Origin: Ignavibacteriota bacterium
GTDB lineage: Bacteria > Bacteroidota > Ignavibacteria > UBA10030
Length of the DNA stretch: 64,000 bases
Assembly (NCBI GenBank): GCA_003170475.1
Contig: PMZI01000023.1
Location: 342,457-406,456, forward strand
Direction: 5' to 3'
The notes under the pieces are model-generated. The model had not been told where the DNA came from. It did not search any database and saw only the letters and a list, made by a program, of their open reading frames with translations. Of this stretch, positions 9,848-17,891 are shown one piece after another. The position numbers and the translations under genes are program-made. How positions within the stretch are numbered: position 1 is the stretch's first letter; each line of letters begins with the position of its first letter.

Positions 9848-11239
9848 TCAATGAAATGCCACACTGACACTGAAATCGAAATCGACAAATGCTGTTGTGG
9901 TACTGAGATCAATGACATTGCGTGGAACGATGTAGGTGACAGAAGGAGAGAGTCTCACCGGCCCCAGGTCGATTGTGACGGGGAGGGACATCTCGTAATC
10001 AAGGATTCCAAATGAGTTGTTCGTTTGAGTTGTGACGCCGATGACCTTCTTTCCTTTTGGTCCCTTGCGTAGCGCCGTCAGGGTGCTATTCTGCTCACCG
10101 ATGGTTGCAGTCAGTGTTGGCTCGATGGAGATCTTATTATAGAGGGTGAGGGGGATTTCGAATTGGTGAGACGCTGAAGCTGCCAGCGTAAACTCCGAAG
10201 CAGTTCCTGTCGCCAAATCTCCGTTAACGGACAATGTCAGAACCGGCCAGTTCAAGGAGAGGCCGCCGTCGAACGCGTCCTTGAAGACCGATTTCGATGA
10301 CCGGCTGCTATCGCTGAACCAGAAATGATTGTAGGAAAGTGTCCCGCCGATGATCCTTCCCACGGTGAATTCATACGCGAGTGACGCAGCCACTCCGTCC
10401 CATGATTTCGGCGTTTGATCGAGCCAATACGATGATATCTGGATGTCGATCCCCCACTTATGATGAAACGCGAGCGAAGGGTTGATCATCTGCTGGGGGA
10501 CTCCATTGTCGCGGCCGCGATAGGTCGTGTGACTTGAATAGCCTGAGGAAACGGCAAAACGAGTTGCCACGTAGCGTTGGTAGTCAATTTCATCCAAACG
10601 GTGATCGATGAGGTTGTCCCGGAGATCGGCCAGAGAATCGCGGATCGTCTCATATCTGTCCTGAAAAGTATCCCTGTGATCGTCCATCAGCGCAGACGTT
10701 GTGTCGCGGAAAATTTCATGCAGGTTGTCGACAAAATCCCGGAATTGTTCAAATCGATCATTGAAATCAGGACCGCCTTCACAATTGTCGCAAACGGAGA
10801 ATGTTTTCTTTCCCTTAGTTAGCTCGCTCAGAAAATTGGAAATGGGTACGATGGCAGCTCCTTTTGCGGTGTCCTCGAACGCAAGAATCTGATGTTGAAG
10901 AGATTTTGTGACGAACCGAAGAGTGTCTTTCCGCGAAGCGTCGAGGGAATCATGAGCTGATCTGATCAGAGAGTCTGCCAGGAAATCAATCCCGGCGGTC
11001 GTCTTCGTAGCGATGAATCCGAGTGTAGTGACAAGCGAATCCGAGAAGTGCCGTTCGGTCTGCAGAGTGCTGTCTGCGAAATGCTGAATAGAGTGGGTAA
11101 GTTTTTGATTCAGCGTTGTGCTGCTGGTTTCAGAGCCCGTCGCCACACTCGGTTTCTTCTGGGCGAAGGAAATGAGAGGAAAAAGAACCAACAGAGAAAC
11201 GAACAGTGCCCCAACGAACATGTGCCTGACAAATCTCAC
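9848..11239 (-). CDS. Outer-membrane protein with helical periplasmic region and beta-barrel-like C terminus
   Basis: I do not recognise the family. The 463-residue protein has a signal peptide ending PLISFAQ, about 190 residues of charged amphipathic helix rich in Ser, Thr, Asp and Leu (several segments could form coiled coils), a CDNC motif near 150, and then about 240 residues of alternating strands ending in Phe-His, like an outer-membrane barrel. The frame could begin at a TTG at 11266, but a GTG at 11239 is preceded by AAGGGAGGG and is preferred; an ATG at 11221 is also possible. It is convergent with the PorV-like gene (44-bp gap) and lies 35 bp after the amidohydrolase gene on the same strand, so it may be the last gene of that unit. 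Confidence 0.7.
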   Translation of the reverse strand: MRFVRHMFVGALFVSLLVLFPLISFAQKKPSVATGSETSSTTLNQKLTHSIQHFADSTLQTERHFSDSLVTTLGFIATKTTAGIDFLADSLIRSAHDSLDASRKDTLRFVTKSLQHQILAFEDTAKGAAIVPISNFLSELTKGKKTFSVCDNCEGGPDFNDRFEQFRDFVDNLHEIFRDTTSALMDDHRDTFQDRYETIRDSLADLRDNLIDHRLDEIDYQRYVATRFAVSSGYSSHTTYRGRDNGVPQQMINPSLAFHHKWGIDIQISSYWLDQTPKSWDGVAASLAYEFTVGRIIGGTLSYNHFWFSDSSRSSKSVFKDAFDGGLSLNWPVLTLSVNGDLATGTASEFTLAASASHQFEIPLTLYNKISIEPTLTATIGEQNSTLTALRKGPKGKKVIGVTTQTNNSFGILDYEMSLPVTIDLGPVRLSPSVTYIVPRNVIDLSTTTAFVDFDFSVSVAFH

Positions 11240-11274
11240 GAGCAGATACCCTCCCTTGGTAGTCAAATATGAAG

Positions 11275-12624
11275 TTACGGGCGATTCTTGAAGATACTGC
11301 CGCCCTTCATCACAAACCGCACATCCCGAGCGGCTTTGATGTCCTGCGTAGGATCGCCGTTGACAGCTATCACGTCGGCGTACAGATTAGGAGCGATGCG
11401 TCCAACGTCATCCTGCATCCGGATGATCTTGGCATTCACGGCTGTGGCCGCCAGTAAGGCTTGTGTCGGACTCATGCCGCCGCGTACCATCCACTCCAGT
11501 TCACGATAATTGGTACCGTGTGCGAATACACCCACATCACTTCCCAAACCGATGGTGACTCTGGCATCCATCGCGAGCTTAAAAGCACGCAGGGCCTGTT
11601 GCATCCCGGTTGTCAATGGCCCCCCTTGTTTGTATCCATTGAAGTACTCTGCGTAACCTTCTTCTGCAGTGAGAGTGGGAAGGAACGCTGTGCCGTGTTG
11701 CGCCATCAGCCTGAACACTTCCTCCGTGCCTCCGTACCCATGCTCGATAGAGTCGACACCCGCCACAGTCGCGCGCCGCATTCCTTCCGCGGTGGTAGCA
11801 TGAGCGGAAACCGGCCTGCCGGCGGTGTGAGCTTCTGCGACTAATGTGCGTAATTCCTCCTCACTGAACGTTGGAACGGTTCCCCCTACACCATGATGAT
11901 AATCGGCATAGACCTTGACCCAATCAGCTCCCTGGCCAATTTGTTCTCGCACCGCTTTGATCATTTCGGCTTGACCGCTGACCTCCTGAGCTCCTTTGGG
12001 CAAAACTAGATCGGGTGCAAATCCGGCGGGTCCCGGCCCGTAGCTTGCCGTGGCCACGATGGCACGCGTAGCAACCAGCAGGCGTGAACCCGGGATCATC
12101 CGTTCGCGGATGGCGCGTTGCACTGAGACATCCGCGAATCCTGCTCCTTCTGTGCCAAGATCACGCAGCAGGGTGAATCCCGCCATCAACGTGCTTTCGC
12201 AATGTCGGACTGCTTCGATCGTCCGATACGCGAGCGGCTCCTTTAAGACCTGATCATTCCACAATGTTTCATTATACGGGTGGAGGAAAATATGCGAGTG
12301 GATGTCCATCAGGCCGGGAAGCAAGGTCAGCCCCGGGAGTTCGGTTGTCTTGGTACCCTCAGGGGCACGAACCTGAGCGGGAGGACCGACGTCCACAATT
12401 CTTTCTCCACGTATGAGAACAACCCACCCATCATGAATTGTTCCGTCTGCAGCGGTGAATACGCGGGCAGGCTTCAGGAGTTGAACAACGTCATTTTGGT
12501 TTCCAGTTGACTGACGCCGGACTGCCGCTCTGAGTGTTCCGGGCAAGAGGGACGCGAGAACGACGCCAGCGCTGGAAAATATGCCTCGTTGAAGAAACTC
12601 ACGACGGTCTATTGGATTTTTCAT
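11275..12624 (-). CDS. Tat-exported metal-dependent amidohydrolase
   Basis: A 449-residue member of the amidohydrolase superfamily (imidazolonepropionase/Xaa-Pro dipeptidase-like branch). The N terminus has a twin-arginine signal (DRREFLQRG, then a hydrophobic stretch ending in RAA), which implies export of a folded, metal-loaded enzyme. Metal-site motifs are HSH at 109-111, VKVYAD with the probable bridging lysine, SAHATT, SIEHGYG and GLGSDVG. It resembles the amidohydrolase encoded at 15953-17257, but that one has a plain Sec signal. A likely role is hydrolysis of dipeptides or cyclic amides outside the cytoplasm; the exact substrate is not predictable. Confidence 0.9.
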   Translation of the reverse strand: MKNPIDRREFLQRGIFSSAGVVLASLLPGTLRAAVRRQSTGNQNDVVQLLKPARVFTAADGTIHDGWVVLIRGERIVDVGPPAQVRAPEGTKTTELPGLTLLPGLMDIHSHIFLHPYNETLWNDQVLKEPLAYRTIEAVRHCESTLMAGFTLLRDLGTEGAGFADVSVQRAIRERMIPGSRLLVATRAIVATASYGPGPAGFAPDLVLPKGAQEVSGQAEMIKAVREQIGQGADWVKVYADYHHGVGGTVPTFSEEELRTLVAEAHTAGRPVSAHATTAEGMRRATVAGVDSIEHGYGGTEEVFRLMAQHGTAFLPTLTAEEGYAEYFNGYKQGGPLTTGMQQALRAFKLAMDARVTIGLGSDVGVFAHGTNYRELEWMVRGGMSPTQALLAATAVNAKIIRMQDDVGRIAPNLYADVIAVNGDPTQDIKAARDVRFVMKGGSIFKNRP

Positions 12625-12818
12625 GGCTCGTCTCCTGAACGTCAGATAGAGGATTTGACCCGCGGCCAGAGTGGCCCCAGCGGGACCTTGGGGTTGCGAA
12701 CAATGTACATCGGGAGATTGAAATGCATTGGTTGAACATACTCATCCGTGAGCGCTCTATGACCTCTTCCAATGGGAGTACACTCTTGGCGAAAAATAAA
12801 GTCTGCTTGTCGATTCGA

Positions 12819-15194
12819 CTACTTCAATTTCGAATTCAGCGTTGTTGTGCCGGACTTCAACGCACGCCGTTCTCCGTCCGGAAGAAGCGCAGTCGCCTCA
12901 ACTCCTTTGGGAATAGTCACCGTCATGGAGAACGCTTCCTTCAACCGTTTCCACTTTACCTTTATTATGCCGGACGGACCCGCGAATGAAGCCGACGCGC
13001 TTTCCAGCGATCCCGGATTCGGAGCAATGAAAACCTTCTTCCAGCCAACACTGCCCGGTTGCTGTTGTATCCCCGCAACATAAGCGTAGTGCCACTCCAT
13101 CAAATGCCCCAGCATAAAATGGTTCATGCTGTTGCCGGTTCCCGGCTGTGCATCCCAGCTCTCGGGCAATGTTGTGAAGCCCTGTTTCACCATGTACCCG
13201 TAGCTTCCACGGTTTTCACGGGCGTACACGCGATGAAGAACATCGTTTCGGTTTCCCTCAGCGAGGGCGCGGATGAAGAACACCTGAAGCACTTCACCCA
13301 CAGTCTGTTGCCAGTTTCGCTTCTCGAGGTCATCGACAATCGCCTGAAGAACAGCGGCGCGATCCTGTTCTGGAATAAGTCCAACACACAGTGCCACACT
13401 ATGCGCCGCTTGACAGGAACCGTTATTTTTCAATGTCTTCGTGGCCGTATCATAGAAATGTCGCTGAAAATCTTGTTTGATCTGCTCGAACAGTTTCCCG
13501 TACGTCGTTGATTCGGATGTCTTCCCAAGCACCGTCGCCGCCTGCGAAACGGTCTTTGCCCCTAATGCCCAGATGGCTGTTGCGCTAAGTTCGTTCGGCG
13601 TCCACTGCGATGGTCCGTCTCCCTTTCCGTGACCGTAGTCATACCAATCTCCCAAATTGCTGTTGATGATGCCATCCTTTGCCGTCGATGAGAGGTAATC
13701 GACGAACGTGCGCATGCTTTCAAAATTCGATTGGAGAACGCTCGTGTTTCCGTACCATTCATAGAGATGCCAGGGGACCAGCACTGAGGAAACTCCCCAT
13801 TCAGGGGCCTCATTCCAGTATCCGTGGGGAGGAATGCCGACAAGGTAGTTCGGACAGTTGGTTGGCACGTGGCCGTCCGGGAGCTGGGTATCCCGCAGAT
13901 CGTGTGCGATCTTTGTCATCCACTGTTCCGTATTGAACCGATAGCTCATCGCCCTGGCCATATGCCAGTTCTCTTCCTGCCAGCCGTTCTTTTCCCGGTG
14001 CGGACAATCCGTGGCGACGTAGCTCATGTTTGATCGGATCGACCAGTCAATCATCCGTTCTGCGCCGTTCTGCAATTCGCTCGAGCATGTGAATGTTCCA
14101 ACGAGAGGATTCGCCGTGCGAACATGAACGAGCTCCAGCATTTTTACGACGGGAAGCTTCTGCGGATTCGGATAACCCTCCGGAACTGCTCCTGTGACTC
14201 CCACGTATTGACAGCCAACATAGCAAAAAAGAATCTGGTGTGACTCGCTGCCGTTTCCAGATGTTGTATAGTCGTCCCAGATATCTTTGTGCGTTCCCCA
14301 GGTATAGGTGAACTTGACATGGCCGGTGGCATCCATATATTCGCAGGGCTTGAATCGAATGGTCTTTCCGGCAGCACCTTTGACGGTGAATCGCAAGAGA
14401 GCAGAACAATTTTGTGAGAAGACATAAGTGTACTCGCCGGGAGCAGGCGACTCGATCTTCACAGGTTTAAAAACTTCAAACGATTCCATTGCAGGGCCAC
14501 GGTACTGTTCCAGAGTTGCAGAGGGAGCAGAAATGATCCGGACATGCTTCCAGTCGTGATCGTTGAATCCGGGTGCATTCCATCCGACTGGAAGGAGCCT
14601 TGCGTCAAAGTCTTCCCCGGCGTAGATGTGCGAGAAGGTGAGGGGACCTTCCATCCATTTCCATGAATCGCCGCTGGTAATGACCCGTTCCTTTCCGGCC
14701 TTTGTCTTGATCCGGGCTTCCAACCACAGAAGGTAAGGATAGCCGGAGGAGAAATCGGGCATTGCGTCAGTCTTGACATACCGCATTGAATCATTCGCCG
14801 GTCCTACGTGCCAGAAGGAGTTCCCCAACATAATCCCCCAGACATTCTCTCCCTGGCGGAGAAGCTTGCTGACATCAAATTCCTGCCAGTAGAGAGTCTT
14901 GTTGTACTGTGACCACGGCTGCTTGATGAGAGCCTTTCCCACCCGTTGGCCGTTCAGATATAACTCGTAATGACCGAGCCCCACGACCCGCACAATTCCA
15001 GTCGTGATTTCTTTTCCGAGCGTGAAAGCTGACCGCATGATCGGGCACGGGGTTTTCTCGTTTGTTTCTCCGGCTGCGTAGGGAGTTATCCAGCGCGCAG
15101 AATGAGTACTGGCTTCCTGAGGCACGAGGCGTTGCGAGAGAACACAAGTCGAGATGAAACAGAGGGCAAGTGCAAGGGAGAGGGAGTATTGCAT
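12819..15194 (-). CDS. GH78 alpha-L-rhamnosidase, secreted
   Basis: A 791-residue glycoside hydrolase. After a signal peptide (MQYSLSLALALCFISTCVLS) comes the rhamnosidase N-terminal beta domain (YELYLNGQRVGKALIKQPWSQYN), a concanavalin-like module, and the (alpha/alpha)6 barrel with the GH78 acidic signature DCPHREKNGWQEENW starting near residue 396 and QLPDGHVPTNCPNY downstream. A C-terminal beta domain closes the protein. An open frame extends to 15317, but the ATG at 15194 begins the signal peptide. It starts 23 bp behind the HAD gene and is probably co-transcribed. Expected reaction: release of terminal L-rhamnose from plant or bacterial glycans in the periplasm. Confidence 0.9.
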   Translation of the reverse strand: MQYSLSLALALCFISTCVLSQRLVPQEASTHSARWITPYAAGETNEKTPCPIMRSAFTLGKEITTGIVRVVGLGHYELYLNGQRVGKALIKQPWSQYNKTLYWQEFDVSKLLRQGENVWGIMLGNSFWHVGPANDSMRYVKTDAMPDFSSGYPYLLWLEARIKTKAGKERVITSGDSWKWMEGPLTFSHIYAGEDFDARLLPVGWNAPGFNDHDWKHVRIISAPSATLEQYRGPAMESFEVFKPVKIESPAPGEYTYVFSQNCSALLRFTVKGAAGKTIRFKPCEYMDATGHVKFTYTWGTHKDIWDDYTTSGNGSESHQILFCYVGCQYVGVTGAVPEGYPNPQKLPVVKMLELVHVRTANPLVGTFTCSSELQNGAERMIDWSIRSNMSYVATDCPHREKNGWQEENWHMARAMSYRFNTEQWMTKIAHDLRDTQLPDGHVPTNCPNYLVGIPPHGYWNEAPEWGVSSVLVPWHLYEWYGNTSVLQSNFESMRTFVDYLSSTAKDGIINSNLGDWYDYGHGKGDGPSQWTPNELSATAIWALGAKTVSQAATVLGKTSESTTYGKLFEQIKQDFQRHFYDTATKTLKNNGSCQAAHSVALCVGLIPEQDRAAVLQAIVDDLEKRNWQQTVGEVLQVFFIRALAEGNRNDVLHRVYARENRGSYGYMVKQGFTTLPESWDAQPGTGNSMNHFMLGHLMEWHYAYVAGIQQQPGSVGWKKVFIAPNPGSLESASASFAGPSGIIKVKWKRLKEAFSMTVTIPKGVEATALLPDGERRALKSGTTTLNSKLK

Positions 15195-15217
15195 GGGAAT
15201 GTCTTTCTTCGCTCGTT

Positions 15218-15856
15218 TCAAATATGAAGGAGCAGTTCCGGGAGAGAGTGAATGATAAAGTCCGGGGTGAGTTGTTCCATCTGTTCTCTCGTGAGTGATC
15301 CGTAGGTGACACCGCATGTCGCAATGTTTGCACGCTTCCCAGCCATGATGTCGTTGTCGGTGTCGCCCACCATCAGGCTTTCACCCATCTCCCACGACTG
15401 ATCTTCCAGAATCTTGGTAATGATGGAAGGATCGGGTTTGAAGGGAATATTGTCGCTCCCCTGGATCTGATCGAAGTGTTCTGCGATCCCAAGATGCGTC
15501 ATCAGACGAAGTGTGCCCGCACTCAACTTGGTTGTAGCAGTGGCCAGGCGAAGCCCCCTTGCTCTCAACGTGACAAGAGTCTCCTTTACCCCGGGGAAGA
15601 GTGTGGTCGTCTCGAGTGAGCGCGGAGGATAGTAGTTCTTGTAAAGTTCTGTTGCTTCGGGAATACGCTCATGAAGATCTTTGGGCAGAAGCCGCGCAAA
15701 CGTGTCGGCAAGTGGTTTTCCGATGAGTGGGTACAGCTCTTCCGGCTCGTACGAGTGAACACCCAACTGGCCGAGCACCCAATGCTGTGCAGCAGCGATA
15801 TCGCGCTTGGAATCGACAAGTGTTCCGTCGAGGTCGAAGATGATGTTCTTGATCAT
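15218..15856 (-). CDS. HAD-family phosphatase (phosphoglycolate phosphatase-like)
   Basis: The 212-residue cytoplasmic protein opens with the HAD motif I IIFDLDGTLVDS (Asp8 nucleophile, Asp10 acid/base). It has motif II in the TATTKLS region, a lysine in PFKPDPSI (motif III) and the motif IV acids in LMVGDTDNDIMAGKRA. The helical cap after motif I fits the PGP/Gph subfamily. The longer open frame (to 15916) adds 20 codons read through a heptamer repeat and is rejected in favour of the ATG at 15856, although no clear ribosome site is seen there. It is upstream of the rhamnosidase, 23 bp away. Substrate is uncertain: phosphoglycolate, or a sugar phosphate from the neighbouring pathway. Confidence 0.9.
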   Translation of the reverse strand: MIKNIIFDLDGTLVDSKRDIAAAQHWVLGQLGVHSYEPEELYPLIGKPLADTFARLLPKDLHERIPEATELYKNYYPPRSLETTTLFPGVKETLVTLRARGLRLATATTKLSAGTLRLMTHLGIAEHFDQIQGSDNIPFKPDPSIITKILEDQSWEMGESLMVGDTDNDIMAGKRANIATCGVTYGSLTREQMEQLTPDFIIHSLPELLLHI

Positions 15857-15868
15857 GCTATCATGGTG

Positions 15869-15957
15869 CTCAGAAGTCAGAATCCGGAAATCAGAATAGC
15901 GGGATAGTGCAAACAATCATGCTGCTGACCCCCGCCTTCTGATTCCTGCATTCTATC
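15869..15957. repeat. Degenerate 7-bp repeats in inverted arrangement
   Basis: Between the HAD start and the amidohydrolase stop the sequence falls into 7-bp steps: ctcagaa, gtcagaa, tccggaa, atcagaa on one side, and ttctgat, tcctgca, ttctatc on the other, which is the same unit in opposite orientation. The same TTCTGAN unit builds the array at 44272-44348. No coding capacity or known element is recognised. Confidence 0.6.
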
Positions 15958-17257
15958 GTTCGCTTCCCACAAATTGATTTTTATATACCTTACCGTCTTT
16001 CATTACAAATCCCACATGCTCGAGAGCGCTGATGTTCTTGAGAGGATCTTCCTTTGCTGCCACGATGTCGGCAAAAGCTCCCGGGGTAATTTCGCCGATC
16101 TTTCCGCTCATCTCCAGCAACTCCGCCGGCACGGAGGTCGCGGCCTTGATTGCCTGCATCGGTGTCATACCCCATTTCACCATGTAGGAGAATTCTTTCG
16201 CTTCATTTTCCGTCCAGTCAAAACCACCGACATCGGTTCCGAACGCAATCTTTACGCCAGCCTTCAGCGCTTTGTTGAAAGTCGCAGGCAGGGTCTGGGT
16301 GAATGTCTTGTTCATGGTGCTGCCGGCGGCAGCGCGCCCATCGGCTACCCACTCATTCACATAAATGGTTGGACACCAGAAGATTCCCTTCTCCACCATT
16401 AGCTTGATGCATTCATCGTCTATGCCGAATCCGTGTTCTATGGAGGCAGCGCCGGCTTTGATCGCCGGGATGATTCCGTCCCGCGTAACCGCATGAGCAG
16501 ACATTTTCTTGTGATGCATCGCGGTCTCATCTCCCAGGGCATTGATTTCCTCGGCGGTGAAATTTGAAAGGCTTCGGAACGAACCGTCTGTCAGGCGATA
16601 GTAGCTTCTATCGGCGTACACTTTTATCCAGTCGGCCCCGTAGGAAATCTCTTCCCGTACGGCACGCCTTGCTTCGATCGGTCCTGTAATCTCAATCAGA
16701 CCTTTCGGGACCTTCCATTCCCACGCGTAGTCCCGGTTGGAGAGCGGATAGTGCCCGGTGGAATTTATCGCGCGCCCACCAACAAAGAGCCTTGGCCCGT
16801 CGATAATGCCGCGGTTGATAGCCTTTTTCAAATCAACGTCAGCATACATGCTTCCTTCGGTTCCGAGATCGCGCAACGTAGTGAATCCGTTGAGAAGTGC
16901 AGTTCTGCACGAGACCGATCCCCGCAATGCTCGGTATGCGATGGATTGCTTCAGGAGTTGAACATCATAATCATCGGAGGTAATGTCTCCCTGCAGCAAG
17001 ACGTGTGTGTGCGCGTCGATGAGGCCGGGGAGGACAGTCGCGGCGGAAAGATCGATGACTGTTGCACTCGCGGGGATCTTGACGTTCTTTCCAACCTCTT
17101 TGATCTTGTTCCCTTCTATCAAGATCACAACGTTTTCCGTAGGGGTGTCAGACCTGCCGTCGATGAGTTTGCCGCATTTTATCGCCGTGGTCTGCGCCTG
17201 AGCCATGCCGAATTGCAGCACAGCCAGAATGATGACGATGCGTGTGAGAATTTTCAT
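15953..17257 (-). CDS. Sec-exported metal-dependent amidohydrolase
   Basis: A 434-residue amidohydrolase with a signal peptide (MKILTRIVIILAVLQFGMAQ). Metal motifs are DAHTH (His83, His85), DWIKVYAD with the probable carbamylated lysine, MSAHAVT, SIEHGFGID and AFGTDVGG. It belongs to the same imidazolonepropionase/Xaa-Pro dipeptidase-like group as the Tat-exported enzyme at 11275-12624. The start at 17257 is set by AAGGAGG upstream and by a 4-bp ATGA overlap with the DedA gene stop, which suggests translational coupling. A frame open to 17560 overlaps the DedA gene and is rejected. Likely acts with the nearby M28 peptidase in extracytoplasmic peptide or amide turnover. Confidence 0.91.
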   Translation of the reverse strand: MKILTRIVIILAVLQFGMAQAQTTAIKCGKLIDGRSDTPTENVVILIEGNKIKEVGKNVKIPASATVIDLSAATVLPGLIDAHTHVLLQGDITSDDYDVQLLKQSIAYRALRGSVSCRTALLNGFTTLRDLGTEGSMYADVDLKKAINRGIIDGPRLFVGGRAINSTGHYPLSNRDYAWEWKVPKGLIEITGPIEARRAVREEISYGADWIKVYADRSYYRLTDGSFRSLSNFTAEEINALGDETAMHHKKMSAHAVTRDGIIPAIKAGAASIEHGFGIDDECIKLMVEKGIFWCPTIYVNEWVADGRAAAGSTMNKTFTQTLPATFNKALKAGVKIAFGTDVGGFDWTENEAKEFSYMVKWGMTPMQAIKAATSVPAELLEMSGKIGEITPGAFADIVAAKEDPLKNISALEHVGFVMKDGKVYKNQFVGSER

Positions 17258-17880
17258 GGGGCCTCCTTGCGCGAATCCAATGAGGATCGGGATCTTTTTC
17301 GCTTTACGTAAAAGAAAAGTGCGATGCTGGCAAACAATACTGCGGCACCAAGAGCAAAGGGGAGCCTGTAGCCCAAATGAAAATCCTGCGACCAGGTCCC
17401 GCCAAGATAGTATCCAAGAGACACGAACGTCAGTGACCAGATCAACCCTCCCGTGTAGGCAAATGCAGCAAACACAGGATACTGGAGCTTGGAAGCCCCG
17501 GCGACGAGCGCTGTGAAATGCCTCACGCCGGGAATGAAGTACCCCACCGTCAACGCCCACTTTCCAATCCGGTCAAACCATCTGTGAACCCTTTCCAGGC
17601 GCTCCTCGGTGAGGTGGAAGCGCGGGCCGTACTTGTGGATCAACCGGTAGCCGCCCGACCGGCCGACCCAATAACTCAACGTGATCCCCGACAGACTTCC
17701 CAGGCCGGCGACAACATAGGTGGGCACAAAATGAAATCGCCCTGTGGACACAAGATATCCAAACAGGGCGAGCAATGATTCATCGGGGATAGGCAGGCCC
17801 ACAACGCCGAACACCAATCCAAAGAACAATGCAGCATACCCGTAGAGGTCAATCCAATGCTGTAGAGTCTCGATGGGCAT
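17254..17880 (-). CDS. DedA family membrane protein
   Basis: A 208-residue inner-membrane protein of the DedA/VTT (SNARE-associated) family. The signature region is VGLPIPDESLLALFGYL, then GSLSGITLSYWVGRSGGY and the conserved FIPGVRHFTALVAGAS stretch with the Arg important in this family. About five hydrophobic segments are seen, and the tail is basic. It lies 11 bp after the M28 peptidase gene and overlaps the next amidohydrolase by 4 bp, so the three are one operon. DedA proteins are linked to polyprenyl-phosphate or phospholipid flipping and membrane homeostasis; a role here is inferred by family only. Confidence 0.93.
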   Translation of the reverse strand: MPIETLQHWIDLYGYAALFFGLVFGVVGLPIPDESLLALFGYLVSTGRFHFVPTYVVAGLGSLSGITLSYWVGRSGGYRLIHKYGPRFHLTEERLERVHRWFDRIGKWALTVGYFIPGVRHFTALVAGASKLQYPVFAAFAYTGGLIWSLTFVSLGYYLGGTWSQDFHLGYRLPFALGAAVLFASIALFFYVKRKRSRSSLDSRKEAP

Positions 17881-17891
17881 GGGGGATGAAC

